Assembly: GCA_030765065.1 (NCBI GenBank)
Contig: CM060977.1
Span: 129,274,295 to 129,338,294, forward strand
Length of the DNA: 64,000 nt
Direction of reading: 5' to 3'
Source of the DNA: Deroplatys truncata
Taxonomy: Eukaryota > Arthropoda > Insecta > Mantodea > Mantidae
A program made the translations under genes and the position numbers. Numbering within the stretch: position 1 is the stretch's first letter; every line of letters starts with the position of its first letter. The notes beneath the pieces were generated by a model. It saw only the letters and a program-made list of their open reading frames with translations, made no database searches and had not been told where the DNA came from. Positions 48,528 through 60,497 of the stretch are shown here, piece after piece.

Positions 48528-49527
48528 ATGTCTGGTAAGTTGTAACAAAACACTTCATTTACTTTAAAAGTTAAATTATTACTCTGTACATTTAACTTAT
48601 ATTCGCGTTCTTGTTTTTAATGCATGGCATTTATATGCGAATAGCTGAGCATTCTAAAAGTTAATAGCTAGACAAGTGAATTTTCTGAAATGTGAACAGT
48701 TTAGTTAAGTATTCATTTTAGGCAAGCTTATTCTACATTTAATAGCTAACTGCGCGAATTCTCAAAATGGGAACAATTTAGTTAAGTATTCACCTTGTTG
48801 AGTAATTATTATTCCAGATATTTAAATACAGGATTTCACAGAGTGAATTATATTCCTTTTTGGAGAAAATACAATTATTTGAATACCTTATTAACGTTTT
48901 TGCTTTAGAATATTACAAAAAGTCTGTTGCGCGAATCATTCGCTCTAACAAAGTAAATATCTACATTATATTAAAACATTTAAATTGAAAAATACAGTAC
49001 TTAATGAACTTCATTAGTGAATCAGAACCTCAATTATATTTACACATATTATCATTTTCAGAAAAAAGTTAATAAGTTTGTAACTTTCAAATAAATGAAA
49101 TTTTTGTTATGCAACACATTCTCTAATAAAGAATATGTTTTTTTCTCTTCCTAATGCAGAAAGTTTGACATCTCAACTTAACACATTGGCTGAGGGTAGC
49201 ATTTACCCAGCCGTTCAAAGACTACAAGATCTTCAGCCAGAGGAGCCTTATAATATAAAATCCTTAAGAAAAATTGATACTCGATACGGTGCTAGAGTCG
49301 TTGCACTTTTAGAGAATAAGCAAGTGTTTCTCCCGACAAGATATTCAACCCTAACAAGCCAACAGTTGGAGGAAATGCCTGGGAAGTTTCAAATGGTATA
49401 TCACGGAGTAGTACCAGCCGGCAAGTTTAAGACATGTAAATTGTCTTTTCTTCCTATTAAGGTTTGTAGAAATAATTCAGCTATCCTTTCAAAGCTTCAT
49501 TTAGAGTTACATTCGTTGAGTTTATAA
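48528..49527 (+). CDS. Two-exon gene, 124-residue unknown protein (left arm)
   Basis: Coding exon 1 is only 7 nt (48528-48534): ATG, one codon and one base, followed by donor GTAAGT. The intron is 48535-49159, ending CTAATGCAG. Exon 2 is 49160-49527. Splicing replaces the weak in-intron ATG at 49135 and keeps the frame. The protein is 124 residues with a pattern TRYGARVVALLENKQVFLP, then LTSQQLEEMPGKF and YHGVVPAGKF. I recall small proteins with a similar arrangement in arthropod mobile or virus-like DNA, and an OB-fold nucleic-acid-binding role is conceivable, but I cannot name the family. An alternative donor after 49461 (AAG/GTTTGT) with acceptor at 49871-49872 would give a shorter, different C terminus. 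It converges on the C2HC-finger gene. Confidence 0.7.
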
Positions 49528-49558
49528 ATTCGCACTTCAGTAGGATAACATTTGTCTA

Positions 49559-49985
49559 AAGTATACATCAATATGTAAAAAAATAACGTCCAGGATGTAG
49601 TCTGAGCGAGGATCTGCAGAAAGAAGTTTAATAGTCTATTCACTGATTCTTTACCTCAAAGCAGATACCTACAGTAAGTTTCAAATAATTTCCAGCACGA
49701 TAGCAGTTGTCAAAAGCAGGCATCACTGTATTAAAAAAATATGTGTAAATAATGTCTAGATTGTACTCTGTGTGATTTCGTGCAGAAAGAACTTTAATAC
49801 CCCTTGCAGTGATTCTCCACATCGAAGTATATACCTACAAGAAGTTGCAAATAATGTGAATGTGTGTTACAGGAATGCCCAGCTGAATGTAAATGAAGAG
49901 GAAGAACGAGATAGCTTAAAACATCATAAACAGAAATGTGATAGGAACATTCTCAACACCTCCCAGTAACCTCAATCAATGAAGA
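49559..49985 (+). repeat. Imperfect tandem duplication in the 3' region (left arm)
   Basis: A segment with AATAACGTCCAGGATGTAGT, CTGCAGAAAGAAGTTTAATA and ATACCTACAGTAAGTTTCAA (from about 49581) is repeated in diverged form about 165-175 bp later. The second copy ends in a good splice acceptor (GTGTTACAG at 49864-49872), followed by a 31-codon acidic frame to 49969. This could be an alternative terminal exon. Mirror at about 56169-56595. Confidence 0.5.
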
Positions 49986-50257
49986 ATTGCACCAGTGCGG
50001 AACATACATGGAAAAAACATCCGAGTGTGTAGAATATAACAATAATATATATATATAATTATGTACTCATTATTACTGCTATACCAGCCTATACCATTGA
50101 TTTCATAAATAATTTCATAATTGTTTAAGGAGAATGCCTATCTTAAAAACATTGATGCTACATGAACTATTACTGAAAGAGACTTGAATAAATGGGAATC
50201 TAGAAGCCAGAACCATCTTAATATTGGGCTGTATGATATGAGGTGTATAAAAAGATT

Positions 50258-50263
50258 AATAAA
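50258..50263 (+). terminator. Poly(A) signal AATAAA for the two-exon gene (left arm)
   Basis: AATAAA on the plus strand about 730 bp after the stop. The opposing finger gene's AATAAA lies about 30 bp further on, on the other strand, so the two transcripts overlap tail to tail. Mirror near 55888-55894. Confidence 0.5.
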
Positions 50264-50553
50264 AAATGAGGTCTATGTAATATAAACAACATTTATTTTT
50301 TATAAACATTTTCCTATTACATTCCTATACAAAAAACATACATATTTCCTAAAGACAAAGGTGATAGTCTAGACATTCTAAAACACTCAGTTATATAATC
50401 ATATACATCACACAGAAAGAGACCTGCATTATCCATAAAAAACTAAACATCTCAAGAATGTCTGGATGATGTATTTTATAAGTACAAGGTTTTGATATTT
50501 CAAAGTTCCTGTTAACCATGACTGTAATTGATTAACACAATTTCTCGATCCTG

Positions 50554-51021
50554 TCATGCTATAACTTTAGAAGCTTTCAGCTTACTTATAATCTCCTCAA
50601 TCTCTTGTGTGTGACTATTATTACCAGCATTCCTCGATGCAATTAGTAACCTCAATATATTTACTAGTCTATTTGGATTTTCAAGCTTAGATATCACTGA
50701 ATCATCATCATATGAAGATTTCATATTCTCGCGACTCCCGCTGTATCCAGATTTTTCACCATCAGTAGTCTCCAGTGAAGGACAGAGGCTTGATCCGGTA
50801 TAACATCCCCCTCTATACATCTTCGGATCTTCGAGTGTAGGAGAGAGAGTCGATCCAGTATAACATGTTGCTCTATGAAGCTTAAATCTTGACAAAGAAC
50901 GATTCTTAAAAATCCGCTCGCATATACAGCATCTAATGACGTGTTTTCCTCCATGTGTAATGTATGAAAAATTGAGTTTCTCATCCGCTAGTTGCACAGA
51001 TTTTCTCCGGCAGGAGCTCAT
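50554..51021 (-). CDS. C2HC zinc-finger protein, 155 residues (left arm)
   Basis: Open from ATG at 51021 to the stop at 50554. The N-terminal half has C31-x2-C34-x14-H49-x3-C53, a single C2HC finger like those of BED-type or transposon-linked DNA-binding proteins. It is followed by an internal duplication (CYTGSTLSPTLED at 53-65, CYTGSSLCPSLET at 73-85). The C-terminal third is Leu/Ile-rich and predicted helical (ENPNRLVNILRLLIASRN), as for dimerisation. No catalytic domain is present. A role in binding element DNA is inference. It differs from the right-arm copy by one residue seen only in an overlapping frame; the 155-residue protein appears identical. Confidence 0.7.
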   Translation of the reverse strand: MSSCRRKSVQLADEKLNFSYITHGGKHVIRCCICERIFKNRSLSRFKLHRATCYTGSTLSPTLEDPKMYRGGCYTGSSLCPSLETTDGEKSGYSGSRENMKSSYDDDSVISKLENPNRLVNILRLLIASRNAGNNSHTQEIEEIISKLKASKVIA

Positions 51022-51164
51022 GCTAAAACTAAAAGAAATTAAATGAATACGGGAATGCTAACGCTCGAAGGAATTAAAAGCGAATGAATGAATTCATAAC
51101 ACGCAGCTATGTATATATTCAGTGTGAGGACGCCGGAGGGAATCGCAATCTTCGCATAGCAGCG

Positions 51165-51335
51165 GGAAAGGATGCTCTCTGGAAACATTTGTGGAGAAGG
51201 AGGCTCTCAACAGAACATGGCGAATGCGAGCATGGAAAAAGGATGCTCTCTGGGAACATTCGTGGAAAAAGGATGCTCTCAACAGAACATAACGAGTGCG
51301 AGCATGGAAAAAGGATGCTCTCTGGAAACGTTTGT
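51165..51335 (+). repeat. 71-72-bp tandem repeat at the inner end of the left arm
   Basis: GGATGCTCTCTGG begins at 51170, 51241 and 51313, giving a period of 71-72 bp; between them CTCTCAACAGAACAT and GCGAGCATGGAAAAA recur. The mirror occupies 54816-54986. Confidence 0.85.
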
Positions 51336-54300
51336 GGAAAAGGCTGCGTAACTAAGGAATCACGTTATGTAACAAAGGAATCACGCTATGTAACAAAGGA
51401 ATCGCGCTATGTAACAAAGGAATCGCGCTATGTAACAAAGGAATCGCGCTATGTAACAAAGGAAACACGCCATGTAACAAAGGAATCGCGCTATGTAACA
51501 AAGGAATCGCGCCATGTAACAAAGGAATCGCGCCATGTAACAAAGGAATCGCGCTATGTAACAAAGGAATCGAGCCATGTAACCAAGGAATCGCGCCATG
51601 TAACAAAGAAATCGCGCCATGTAACAAAGGAATCGCGCCATGTAACAAAGGAATCGCGCCATGTAACAAAGGAATCGCGGTATGTAACAAAGGAATCGCG
51701 GTATGTAACAAAGGAATTGCGCCATGTAACAAAGGAATCGCGGTATGTAACAAAGGAATCGCGCCATGTAACAAAGGAATCGCGCCATGTAACAAAGGAC
51801 TCACGCCATGTAACAAAGGAATCGCGCCATGTAACAAAGGACTCACGCCATGTAACAAAGGAATCGCGGTATGTAACAAAGGAATCGCGCCATGTAACAA
51901 AGGAATCGCGCCATGTAACAAAGGAATCGCGCCATGTAACAAAGGAATCGCGCTATGTAACAAAGGAATCGCGCTATGTAACAAAGGAATCGCGACATGT
52001 AACAAAGGAATCGCGCCATGTAACAAAGGAATCGCGCCATGTAACAAAGGAATCGCGGTATGTAACAAAGGAATCGCGCCATGTAACAAAGGAATCACGC
52101 CATGTAACAAAGGAATCACGCCATGTAACAAAGGAATCGCGCCATGTAACAAAGGAATCACGGTATGTAACAAAGGAATCACGCTATGTAACAAAGGAAT
52201 CGCGCTATGTAACAAAGGAATCGCGACATGTAACAAAGGAATCGCGCTATGTAACAAAGGAATCGCGCCATGTAACCAAGGAATCGCGCCATGTAACAAA
52301 GGAATCACGCCATGTAACAAAGGAATCACGCCATGTAACAAAGGAATCGCGGTATGTAACAAAGGAATCGCGCCATGTAACAAAGGAATCGCGCCATGTA
52401 ACAAAGGAATCGCGCCATGTAACAAAGGAATCGCGCCATGTAACAAAGGAATCGCGCCATGTAACAAAGGAATTGCGCCATGTAACAAAGGAATCGCGCT
52501 ATGTAACAAAGGAATCGCGCCATGTAACAAAGGAATCGCGGTATGTAACAAAGGAATCGCGCCATGTAACAAAGGAATCGCGCCATGTAACAAAGGAATC
52601 GCGCTATGTAACAAAGGACTCACGGTATGTAACAAAGGAATCGCGCCATGTAACAAAGGAATCGCGCTATGTAACAAAGGACTCACGCCATGTAACAAAG
52701 GAATCGCGCCATGTAACAAAGGAATCGCGCCATGTAACAAAGGAATCGCGCCATGTAACAAAGGAATCACGGTATGTAACAAAGGAATCACGGTATGTAA
52801 CAAAGGAATCGCGCCATGTAACAAAGGAATCGCGCTATGTAACAAAGGACTCACGCCATGTAACAAAGGACTCACGCCATGTAACAAAGGAATCGCGCCA
52901 TGTAACAAAGGACTCACGCCATGTAACAAAGGAATCGCGCTATGTAACAAAGGAATCGCGCCATGTAACAAAGGAATCGCGGTATGTAACAAAGGAATCG
53001 CGCCATGTAACAAAGGAAAGGCGCCATGTAACAAAGGAATCGCGCTATGTAACAAAGGACTCACGCCATGTAACAAAGGAATCGCGCCATGTAACAAAGG
53101 AATCGCGCCATGTATCAAAGGAATCACGGTATGTAACAAAGGAATCGCGCCATGTAACAAAGGAATCGCGCCATGTAACAAAGGAATCTCGCCATGTAAC
53201 AAAGGAATCGCGCCATGTAACAAAGGAATCACGCCATGTAACAAAGGAATCGCGCCATGTAACAAAGGAATCGCGCTATGTAACAAAGGAATCGCGCTAT
53301 GTAACAAAGGACTCACGCCATGTAACAAAGGAATCGCGCTATGTAACAAAGGAATCGCGGTATGTAACAAAGGAATCGCGCTATGTAACAAAGGACTCAC
53401 GCCATGTAACAAAGGAATCGCGCCATGTAACAAAGGAATCGCGGTATGTAACAAAGGAATCGCGCTATGTAACAAAGGACTCACGCCATGTAACAAAGGA
53501 ATCGCGCCATGTAACAAAGGAATCGCGCCATGTAACAAAGGAATCGCGCCATGTAACAAAGGAATCGCGCCATGTAACAAAGGAATCGCGCTATGTAACA
53601 AAGGAATCGCGCTATGTAACAAAGGAATCGCGCTATGTAACAAAGGACTCACGCCATGTAACAAAGGACTCGCGCCATGTAACAAAGGAATCGCGCCATG
53701 TAACAAAGGAATCGCGCCATGTAACAAAGGAATCGCGCCATGTAACAAAGGAATCACGGTATGTAACAAAGGAATCGCGCCATGTAACAAAGGAATCGCG
53801 CCATGTAACAAAGGAATCACGGTATGTAACAAAGGAATCGCGCCATGTAACAAAGGAATCACGGTATGTAACAAAGGAATCACGCCATGTAACAAAGGAA
53901 TCGCGCCATGTAACAAAGGAATCGCGCCATGTAACAAAGGAATCGCGCCATGTAACAAAGGAATCGCGCTATGTAACAAAGGAATCGCGCTATGTAACAA
54001 AGGACTTACGCCATGTAACAAAGGAATCGCGCCATGTAACAAAGGAATCGCGGTATGTAACAAAGCAATCGCGCTATGTAACAAAGGACTCACGCCATGT
54101 AACAAAGGAATCGCGGTATGTAACAAAGGAATCGCGGTATGTAACAAAGGAATCACGCTATGTAACAAAGGACTCACGCCATGTAACAAAGGAATCGCGC
54201 CATGTAACAAAGGAATCGCGCCATGTAACAAAGGAATCGCGGTATGTAACAAAGGAATCGCGCCATGTAACAAAGGAATCGCGCCATGTAACAAAGGAAT

Positions 54301-54815
54301 CGCGCTATGTAACAAAGGAATCGCGCTATGTAACAAAGGAATCGCGCCATGTAACAAAGGAATCGCGCTATGTAACAAAGGAATCGCGCTATGTAACAAA
54401 GGACTCGCGCCATGTAACAAAGGACTCGCGCCATGTAACAAAGGAATCGCGCCATGTAACAAAGGAATCGCGCCATGTAACAAAGGAATCGCGCCATGTA
54501 ACAAAGGAATCACGGTATGTAACAAAGGAATCGCGCCATGTAACAAAGGAATCGCGCCATGTAACAAAGGAATCACGCCATGTAACAAAGGAATCGCGCC
54601 ATGTAACAAAGGAATCACGGTATGTAACAAAGGAATCACGCTATGTAACAAAGGAATCGCGCTATGTAACAAAGGAATCGCGCCATGTAACAAAGGAATC
54701 GCGCCATGTAACAAAGAAATCGCGCCATGTAACAAAGGAATCGCGCTATGTAACAAAGGAATCACGCTATGTAACAAAGGAATCACGCTATGTAACAATG
54801 GAATCACGCTATGTA
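51336..54815. repeat. 21-bp tandem array forming the loop (about 165 units)
   Basis: The consensus unit is GTAACAAAGGAATCGCGCCAT. Units differ mainly at a few positions (GAATCG or GACTCA; CGCCAT, CGCTAT, CGGTAT or CACxxxT), giving a small set of variant types in a mosaic order. Because 21 is a multiple of three and the consensus lacks stops in five of six frames, huge frames of 1,262 residues (plus, VTKESRH repeats) and 1,167 residues (minus) are open without implying coding. The array is not palindromic. Confidence 0.95.
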
Positions 54816-55033
54816 ACAAACGTTTCCAGAGAGCATCCTTTTTCCATGCTCGCACTCGTTATGTTCTGTTGAGAGCATCCTTTTTCCACGAATGTTCCCA
54901 GAGAGCATCCTTTTTCCATGCTCGCATTCGCCATGTTCTGTTGAGAGCCTCCTTCTCCACAAATGTTTCCAGAGAGCATCCTTTCCCGCTGCTATGCGAA
55001 GATTGCGATTCCCTCCGGCGTCCTCACACTGAA

Positions 55034-55065
55034 TATATACATAGCTGCGTGTTATGAATTCATTC
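55034..55065 (+). promoter_or_regulatory. TATA box and possible initiator of the finger gene (right arm)
   Basis: TATATA at 55034-55039 and an initiator-like TCATTC at 55060-55065, 28 bp apart, 68 bp before the ATG. Mirror at about 51086-51117 in the left arm. Confidence 0.5.
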
Positions 55066-55129
55066 ATTCGCTTTTAATTCCTTCGAGCGTTAGCATTCCC
55101 GTATTCATTTAATTTCTTTTAGGTTTAGC

Positions 55130-55597
55130 ATGAGCTCCTGCCGGAGAAAATCTGTGCAACTAGCGGATGAGAAACTCAATTTTTCATACATTACACATGG
55201 AGGAAAACACGTCATTAGATGCTGTATATGCGAGCGGATTTTTAAGAATCGTTCTTTATCAAGATTTAAGCTTCATAGAGCAACATGTTATACTGGATCG
55301 ACTCTCTCTCCTACACTCGAAGATCCGAAGATGTATAGAGGGGGATGTTATACCGGATCAAGCCTCTGTCCTTCACTGGAGACTACTGATGGTGAAAAAT
55401 CTGGATACAGCGGGAGTCGCGAGAATATGAAATCTTCATATGATGATGATTCAGTGATATCTAAGCTTGAAAATCCAAATAGACTAGTAAATATATTGAG
55501 GTTACTAATTGCATCGAGGAATGCTGGTAATAATAGTCACACACAAGAGATTGAGGAGATTATAAGTAAGCTGAAAGCTTCTAAAGTTATAGCATGA
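55130..55597 (+). CDS. C2HC zinc-finger protein, 155 residues (right arm)
   Basis: Mirror of 50554-51021. The base change near 55256 relative to the left arm is synonymous in this frame but changes Cys to Tyr in the overlapping 87-residue frame (55167-55430). This supports the 155-residue frame as the real one. A pyrimidine-rich acceptor-like TTTCTTTTAG lies 7 bp before the ATG, so an upstream leader exon is possible. Confidence 0.7.
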   Translation: MSSCRRKSVQLADEKLNFSYITHGGKHVIRCCICERIFKNRSLSRFKLHRATCYTGSTLSPTLEDPKMYRGGCYTGSSLCPSLETTDGEKSGYSGSRENMKSSYDDDSVISKLENPNRLVNILRLLIASRNAGNNSHTQEIEEIISKLKASKVIA

Positions 55598-55853
55598 CAG
55601 GATCGAGAAATTGTGTTAATCAATTACAGTCATGGTTAACAGGAACTTTGAAATATCAAAACCTTGTACTTATAAAATACATCATCCAGACATTCTTGAG
55701 ATGTTTAGTTTTTTATGGATAATGCAGGTCTCTTTCTGTGTGATGTATATGATTATATAACTGAGTGTTTTAGAATGTCTAGACTATCACCTTTGTCTTT
55801 AGGAAATATGTATGTTTTTTGTATAGGAATGTAATAGGAAAATGTTTATAAAA

Positions 55854-55859
55854 AATAAA
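55854..55859 (+). terminator. Poly(A) signal AATAAA of the finger gene (right arm)
   Basis: AATAAA about 257 bp after the stop codon, followed by a GT/T-rich stretch. Mirror at about 50292-50297. Confidence 0.6.
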
Positions 55860-56626
55860 TGTTGTTTATATTACATAGACCTCATTTTTTTATTAATCTT
55901 TTTATACACCTCATATCATACAGCCCAATATTAAGATGGTTCTGGCTTCTAGATTCCCATTTATTCAAGTCTCTTTCAGTAATAGTTCATGTAGCATCAA
56001 TGTTTTTAAGATAGGCATTCTCCTTAAACAATTATGAAATTATTTATGAAATCAATGGTATAGGCTGGTATAGCAGTAATAATGAGTACATAATTATATA
56101 TATATATATTATTGTTATATTCTACACACTCGGATGTTTTTTCCATGTATGTTCCGCACTGGTGCAATTCTTCATTGATTGAGGTTACTGGGAGGTGTTG
56201 AGAATGTTCCTATCACATTTCTGTTTATGATGTTTTAAGCTATCTCGTTCTTCCTCTTCATTTACATTCAGCTGGGCATTCCTGTAACACACATTCACAT
56301 TATTTGCAACTTCTTGTAGGTATATACTTCGATGTGGAGAATCACTGCAAGGGGTATTAAAGTTCTTTCTGCACGAAATCACACAGAGTACAATCTAGAC
56401 ATTATTTACACATATTTTTTTAATACAGTGATGCCTGCTTTTGACAACTGCTATCGTGCTGGAAATTATTTGAAACTTACTGTAGGTATCTGCTTTGAGG
56501 TAAAGAATCAGTGAATAGACTATTAAACTTCTTTCTGCAGATCCTCGCTCAGACTACATCCTGGACGTTATTTTTTTACATATTGATGTATACTTTAGAC
56601 AAATGTTATCCTACTGAAGTGCGAAT

Positions 56627-57626
56627 TTATAAACTCAACGAATGTAACTCTAAATGAAGCTTTGAAAGGATAGCTGAATTATTTCTACAAACCTTAATAG
56701 GAAGAAAAGACAATTTACATGTCTTAAACTTGCCGGCTGGTACTACTCCGTGATATACCATTTGAAACTTCCCAGGCATTTCCTCCAACTGTTGGCTTGT
56801 TAGGGTTGAATATCTTGTCGGGAGAAACACTTGCTTATTCTCTAAAAGTGCAACGACTCTAGCACCGTATCGAGTATCAATTTTTCTTAAGGATTTTATA
56901 TTATAAGGCTCCTCTGGTTGAAGATCTTGTAGTCTTTGAACGGCTGGGTAAATGCTACCCTCAGCCAATGTGTTAAGTTGAGATGTCAAACTTTCTGCAT
57001 TAGGAAGAGAAAAAAACATATTCTTTATTAGAGAATGTGTTGCATAACAAAAATTTCATTTATTTGAAAGTTACAAACTTATTAACTTTTTTCTGAAAAT
57101 GATAATATGTGTAAATATAATTGAGGTTCTGATTCACTAATGAAGTTCATTAAGTACTGTATTTTTCAATTTAAATGTTTTAATATAATGTAGATATTTA
57201 CTTTGTTAGAGCGAATGATTCGCGCAACAGACTTTTTGTAATATTCTAAAGCAAAAACGTTAATAAGGTATTCAAATAATTGTATTTTCTCCAAAAAGGA
57301 ATATAATTCACTCTGTGAAATCCTGTATTTAAATATCTGGAATAATAATTACTCAACAAGGTGAATACTTAACTAAATTGTTCCCATTTTGAGAATTCGC
57401 GCAGTTAGCTATTAAATGTAGAATAAGCTTGCTTAAAATGAATACTTAACTAAACTGTTCACATTTCAGAAAATTCACTTGTCTAGCTATTAACTTTTAG
57501 AATGCTCAGCTATTCGCATATAAATGCCATGCATTAAAAACAAGAACGCGAATATAAGTTAAATGTACAGAGTAATAATTTAACTTTTAAAGTAAATGAA
57601 GTGTTTTGTTACAACTTACCAGACAT
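56627..57626 (-). CDS. Two-exon gene, 124-residue unknown protein (right arm)
   Basis: Mirror copy: coding exon 1 at 57620-57626, intron 56995-57619, exon 2 at 56627-56994, all signals preserved. The exon 2 protein is identical to that of the left arm. A decayed transposon would not be expected to keep two open copies with intact splice sites unless young, converted, or selected. Confidence 0.7.
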
Positions 57627-57697
57627 GATGTTCGTTGAAATTTCACTTTGAATGAGAAAAGTTTGCAGAGATCTTAGCTCGCTGTGTTGTCACAATA

Positions 57698-57731
57698 CAG
57701 TGAAATCGCTGGGGAAGCTACTGCTTTTATA
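57698..57731 (-). promoter_or_regulatory. TATA box and initiator of the two-exon arm gene (right)
   Basis: Exact mirror of the left-arm promoter: TATA box complement at 57726-57731, initiator complement at 57698-57703. Confidence 0.75.
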
Positions 57732-58235
57732 TCGCTTCGCCTGATAAAAATCTGAAGGGGTGAGAGATGTGACGGTATATAATACAGCAATTTTGATTGG
57801 CTACTCCAAAAATTCGAGAAGGAGAGGGAAATGCTAGCCTCGCACAGGGACATTTCGTAAGCAAGTCTAAACCCGTTATGGGGGAAACCATCGCTCACGC
57901 CAGCGTTCCTTAAGGGGAATGCTTCTGCGTATGACGCTAGGAAATAAAAAATATATTTTATTTTTTACATTTACCGCTAAAAATTCATTGTTAATTATTG
58001 TTACATTACCAAATTAATCACAGAGCGAAAATAATGTATTGTTTCTGTAGATATAATTTTCCTCGAACCAGCAACCTTTCGATTGTGAATAGACACGTTA
58101 CAGATGTTTAAAGAACGTCTGATGCTATGTGATGGCTTTATAATTCTATTCTCTATGCATTACCACGGGAAAAAACGAATAGCGAGTTACCGCTTGAGAA
58201 AAGTTAAATGTATTTGAAAATTTAAACCAATATCA

Positions 58236-59670
58236 AAAAATCTGATGTGATACACTCACATGGCTTTCTCTACTCTTGTACAAACTATTTTTACAAGCAC
58301 TTATTCCCTATATGCTTCATGTTAATCGAGATATCGAGATGTCAATGTTATTGGTAATTTTCATGACGATACAATGTGAATATGATAGGTTTTAAGCGAT
58401 AGTCAAATATTTTAACGCTGGTTGCTATGTGGTGCATTCCATTCTCTTTGCATATCGAGGACATAAAACAAGAATAATGAATTTGAGAAAAAGTATAAGT
58501 ATTGGAAAATTTTAATGGAATAACAAGCAATATCTCGAAAAACGATTTACTCAACAACAAGAATGTATATGTTATAAATTATGTATTTTAACGCGATCTC
58601 CATTTTTTGTGTAGTAAAATTTTGTCTATCTCCTATGGTTTATCAGTTTTGCAAAAGTCGTTCAGAATGAAGAATACTTTGGAGACATTCCCAGAAAAAA
58701 CCCGCCTCCGAAATAAAGTCCACTTCCTGAAAATAATAACAATATTAATAATAATATAGAATGTGTAAAAAGAACTTCATAAAATATTGAAAAAATTCTT
58801 ACCGTTCGGTGCTTGCTGCATGTATGGGGCAGGGCCCCCACCCTGCTGATTTGGTGCCAGGAAGGTCTGGAAGCCTGGAGGTGGCGGTGCAGCGGTCGCG
58901 AAGCCTGCTGGTACAACGCTAGCGAAGCCTGATGCTACCGGTGCAGCGGTCGCATGTTGACCGATACCGCCTCCGAAATAAAGTCCATTTCCTGGAAAAA
59001 ATAAATAAATAATAATAGTATAGCATGTTTAAGTACAGAGTTCTAAAGAATCTACACTCTATACGTGAAAAAAATACATGTTTTAAACACCCTCGTGAAA
59101 AATACATAGCATTCTGGGAGACCGAAAGAGTTATGTGACTGCATATGGGTGAGAAACTCCCCTTAAATATATCCTTTTCTCCTTATACAATCCAGAACTC
59201 TATGCTGTCGGAGGCATGCCTTTGTGTGCCAGAATCGACATTGTATGTCTACTATCATGTAATTTTTTAGTTACAAATCCTCAAACAACCGTCTGTAAAT
59301 TCTCACCTTACGAGTGTTGCTGCATGTACGGATGGCAGAGCCGTCTCCATGATGATTTGGTACCAGGAAGGTTTGGAAGCCTGGCGCTGCCTGTGCAGCG
59401 CTCGATGGATGGTCGATACCAAAATAAAGTCCACTTCCTGGAAATAATAATACAAATAATAATAAAGAATTTGAACAAGAAGTTAATATGAATTGTTACA
59501 TTACTTATTTAAAAACTCTGAAGAATGCTTACCATTCGGGTGTTCGGGTGTCTGAATCATTACGGTATTTGATGAGCTATCCTGCAGCCTGCGGCCCAGA
59601 AAATTCGAGATATACAATTCATTTCTCATTACAATATCTTAAACATTTAATATTTTATTCAATATCGTTA
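58236..59670 (+). repeat. Family A copy in right arm with captured exon block
   Basis: Mirror of 46485-47920: A sequence from AATCTGATGTGATACACTCA (about 58240) to CCCAGAAAA near 58698, then the exon block, then A sequence again from about 59586. Confidence 0.75.
58699..59593 (-). pseudogene. Block of duplicated Gly/Ala/Pro-rich exons (right arm)
   Basis: Mirror of 46561-47456 with the same splice signals, read on the minus strand. One base differs from the left arm in the intron near 59040. Confidence 0.55.
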
Positions 59671-60288
59671 GATTACTTGAAATGAATTTGTGCGTGTGTG
59701 TGTATTAAGTTTATATTAACATGCTGGAATATTCGAAAAATATCTCTCGAATGGATGGGGTATTTAAAATCGTACTCGTCCTATGTTTACTAAGCCCAAT
59801 CTTTTTAAAAATGGAATAAATTAAGAGTAACGAGGATTGTTTAGGCAAGGCTCCATATTTCATTATTTAGAATTAAACAAATGCTATTAGTCGTAATAAT
59901 CATGCACATACGACAGCAAGCAAATGCGCGAGTCAATTCATATACAATTAATTAATAAAAAAATATTTAATTGTTTTCATCGATCAGCGAGAGCCTTATT
60001 TTAATAACGTATGTAATATCTATCATTCTGAATACTTTTTATTCTTCATATTACTCTCGCCAAATCGTATTTCTTTGTTTAACATTCCGAAAAAAAAATC
60101 AGTTTAATTTTTTGATATCATGTTTGCATTTCTTGTACGCGAGTATTTAAATAATGACAAAGATACAATCGAATGTTTAAGTACAGAATCTATACAGTAT
60201 ACGTTTAATTGAAACTTAATCATTAATATTCTTCATGTAGAATTATATTAATTATCGGGAAAACATTTTTTTGTGGTAAGCTTAAAAC

Positions 60289-60453
60289 ATGTCTAGACTT
60301 GGTTTTTCCACTGTCTATGATGGAATTTCTGTACCGGGGAAGCCATTAAGATCTTTTTGTATCGCTAAAAGTTATTTATCCCCGAGGGCCTGTGGTTTTT
60401 CAGAGCACTTTGGATGTTTAATCAACTGGAAAACGGGTGTCATTGTTCACTAA
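60289..60453 (+). CDS. Weak candidate small ORF (right arm; mirror in left arm)
   Basis: A 54-codon frame from ATG 60289 to TAA 60451-60453, mirrored at about 45702-45866 on the minus strand. Composition is mixed and no motif is recognised. Listed as a possibility only. Confidence 0.2.
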   Translation: MSRLGFSTVYDGISVPGKPLRSFCIAKSYLSPRACGFSEHFGCLINWKTGVIVH

Positions 60454-60497
60454 GAGCTCTATACAAGACCTTGTTTTTACATTCTTCTGACGAAAAT

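Larger units (their letters stand above)
43619..51335 (+). repeat. Left inverted arm of the fold-back element
   Basis: Matches 54816-62536 in reverse complement almost base for base. Coordinates pair with a constant sum of 106,151-106,155, so only a few single-base indels exist over 7.7 kb. Observed differences include one base changing Lys to Arg in a short frame near 47110/59040, one near 46590/59575, one near 50895/55256 and one at the AG before the finger gene's start. Confidence 0.95.

Noticed and set aside
51336-54815. CRISPR array
   Set aside because: Units are head-to-tail with no unique spacers; this is a simple tandem repeat in a eukaryotic genome.
51084-54872. A 1,262-residue plus-strand protein made of VTKESRH repeats
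   Set aside because: The 21-bp unit has no stop in five of six frames, so a long frame is expected by chance. The opposite strand is open for 1,167 residues too. The ATG lies in the arm at the opposing finger gene's promoter. I keep it as a repeat, not a CDS.
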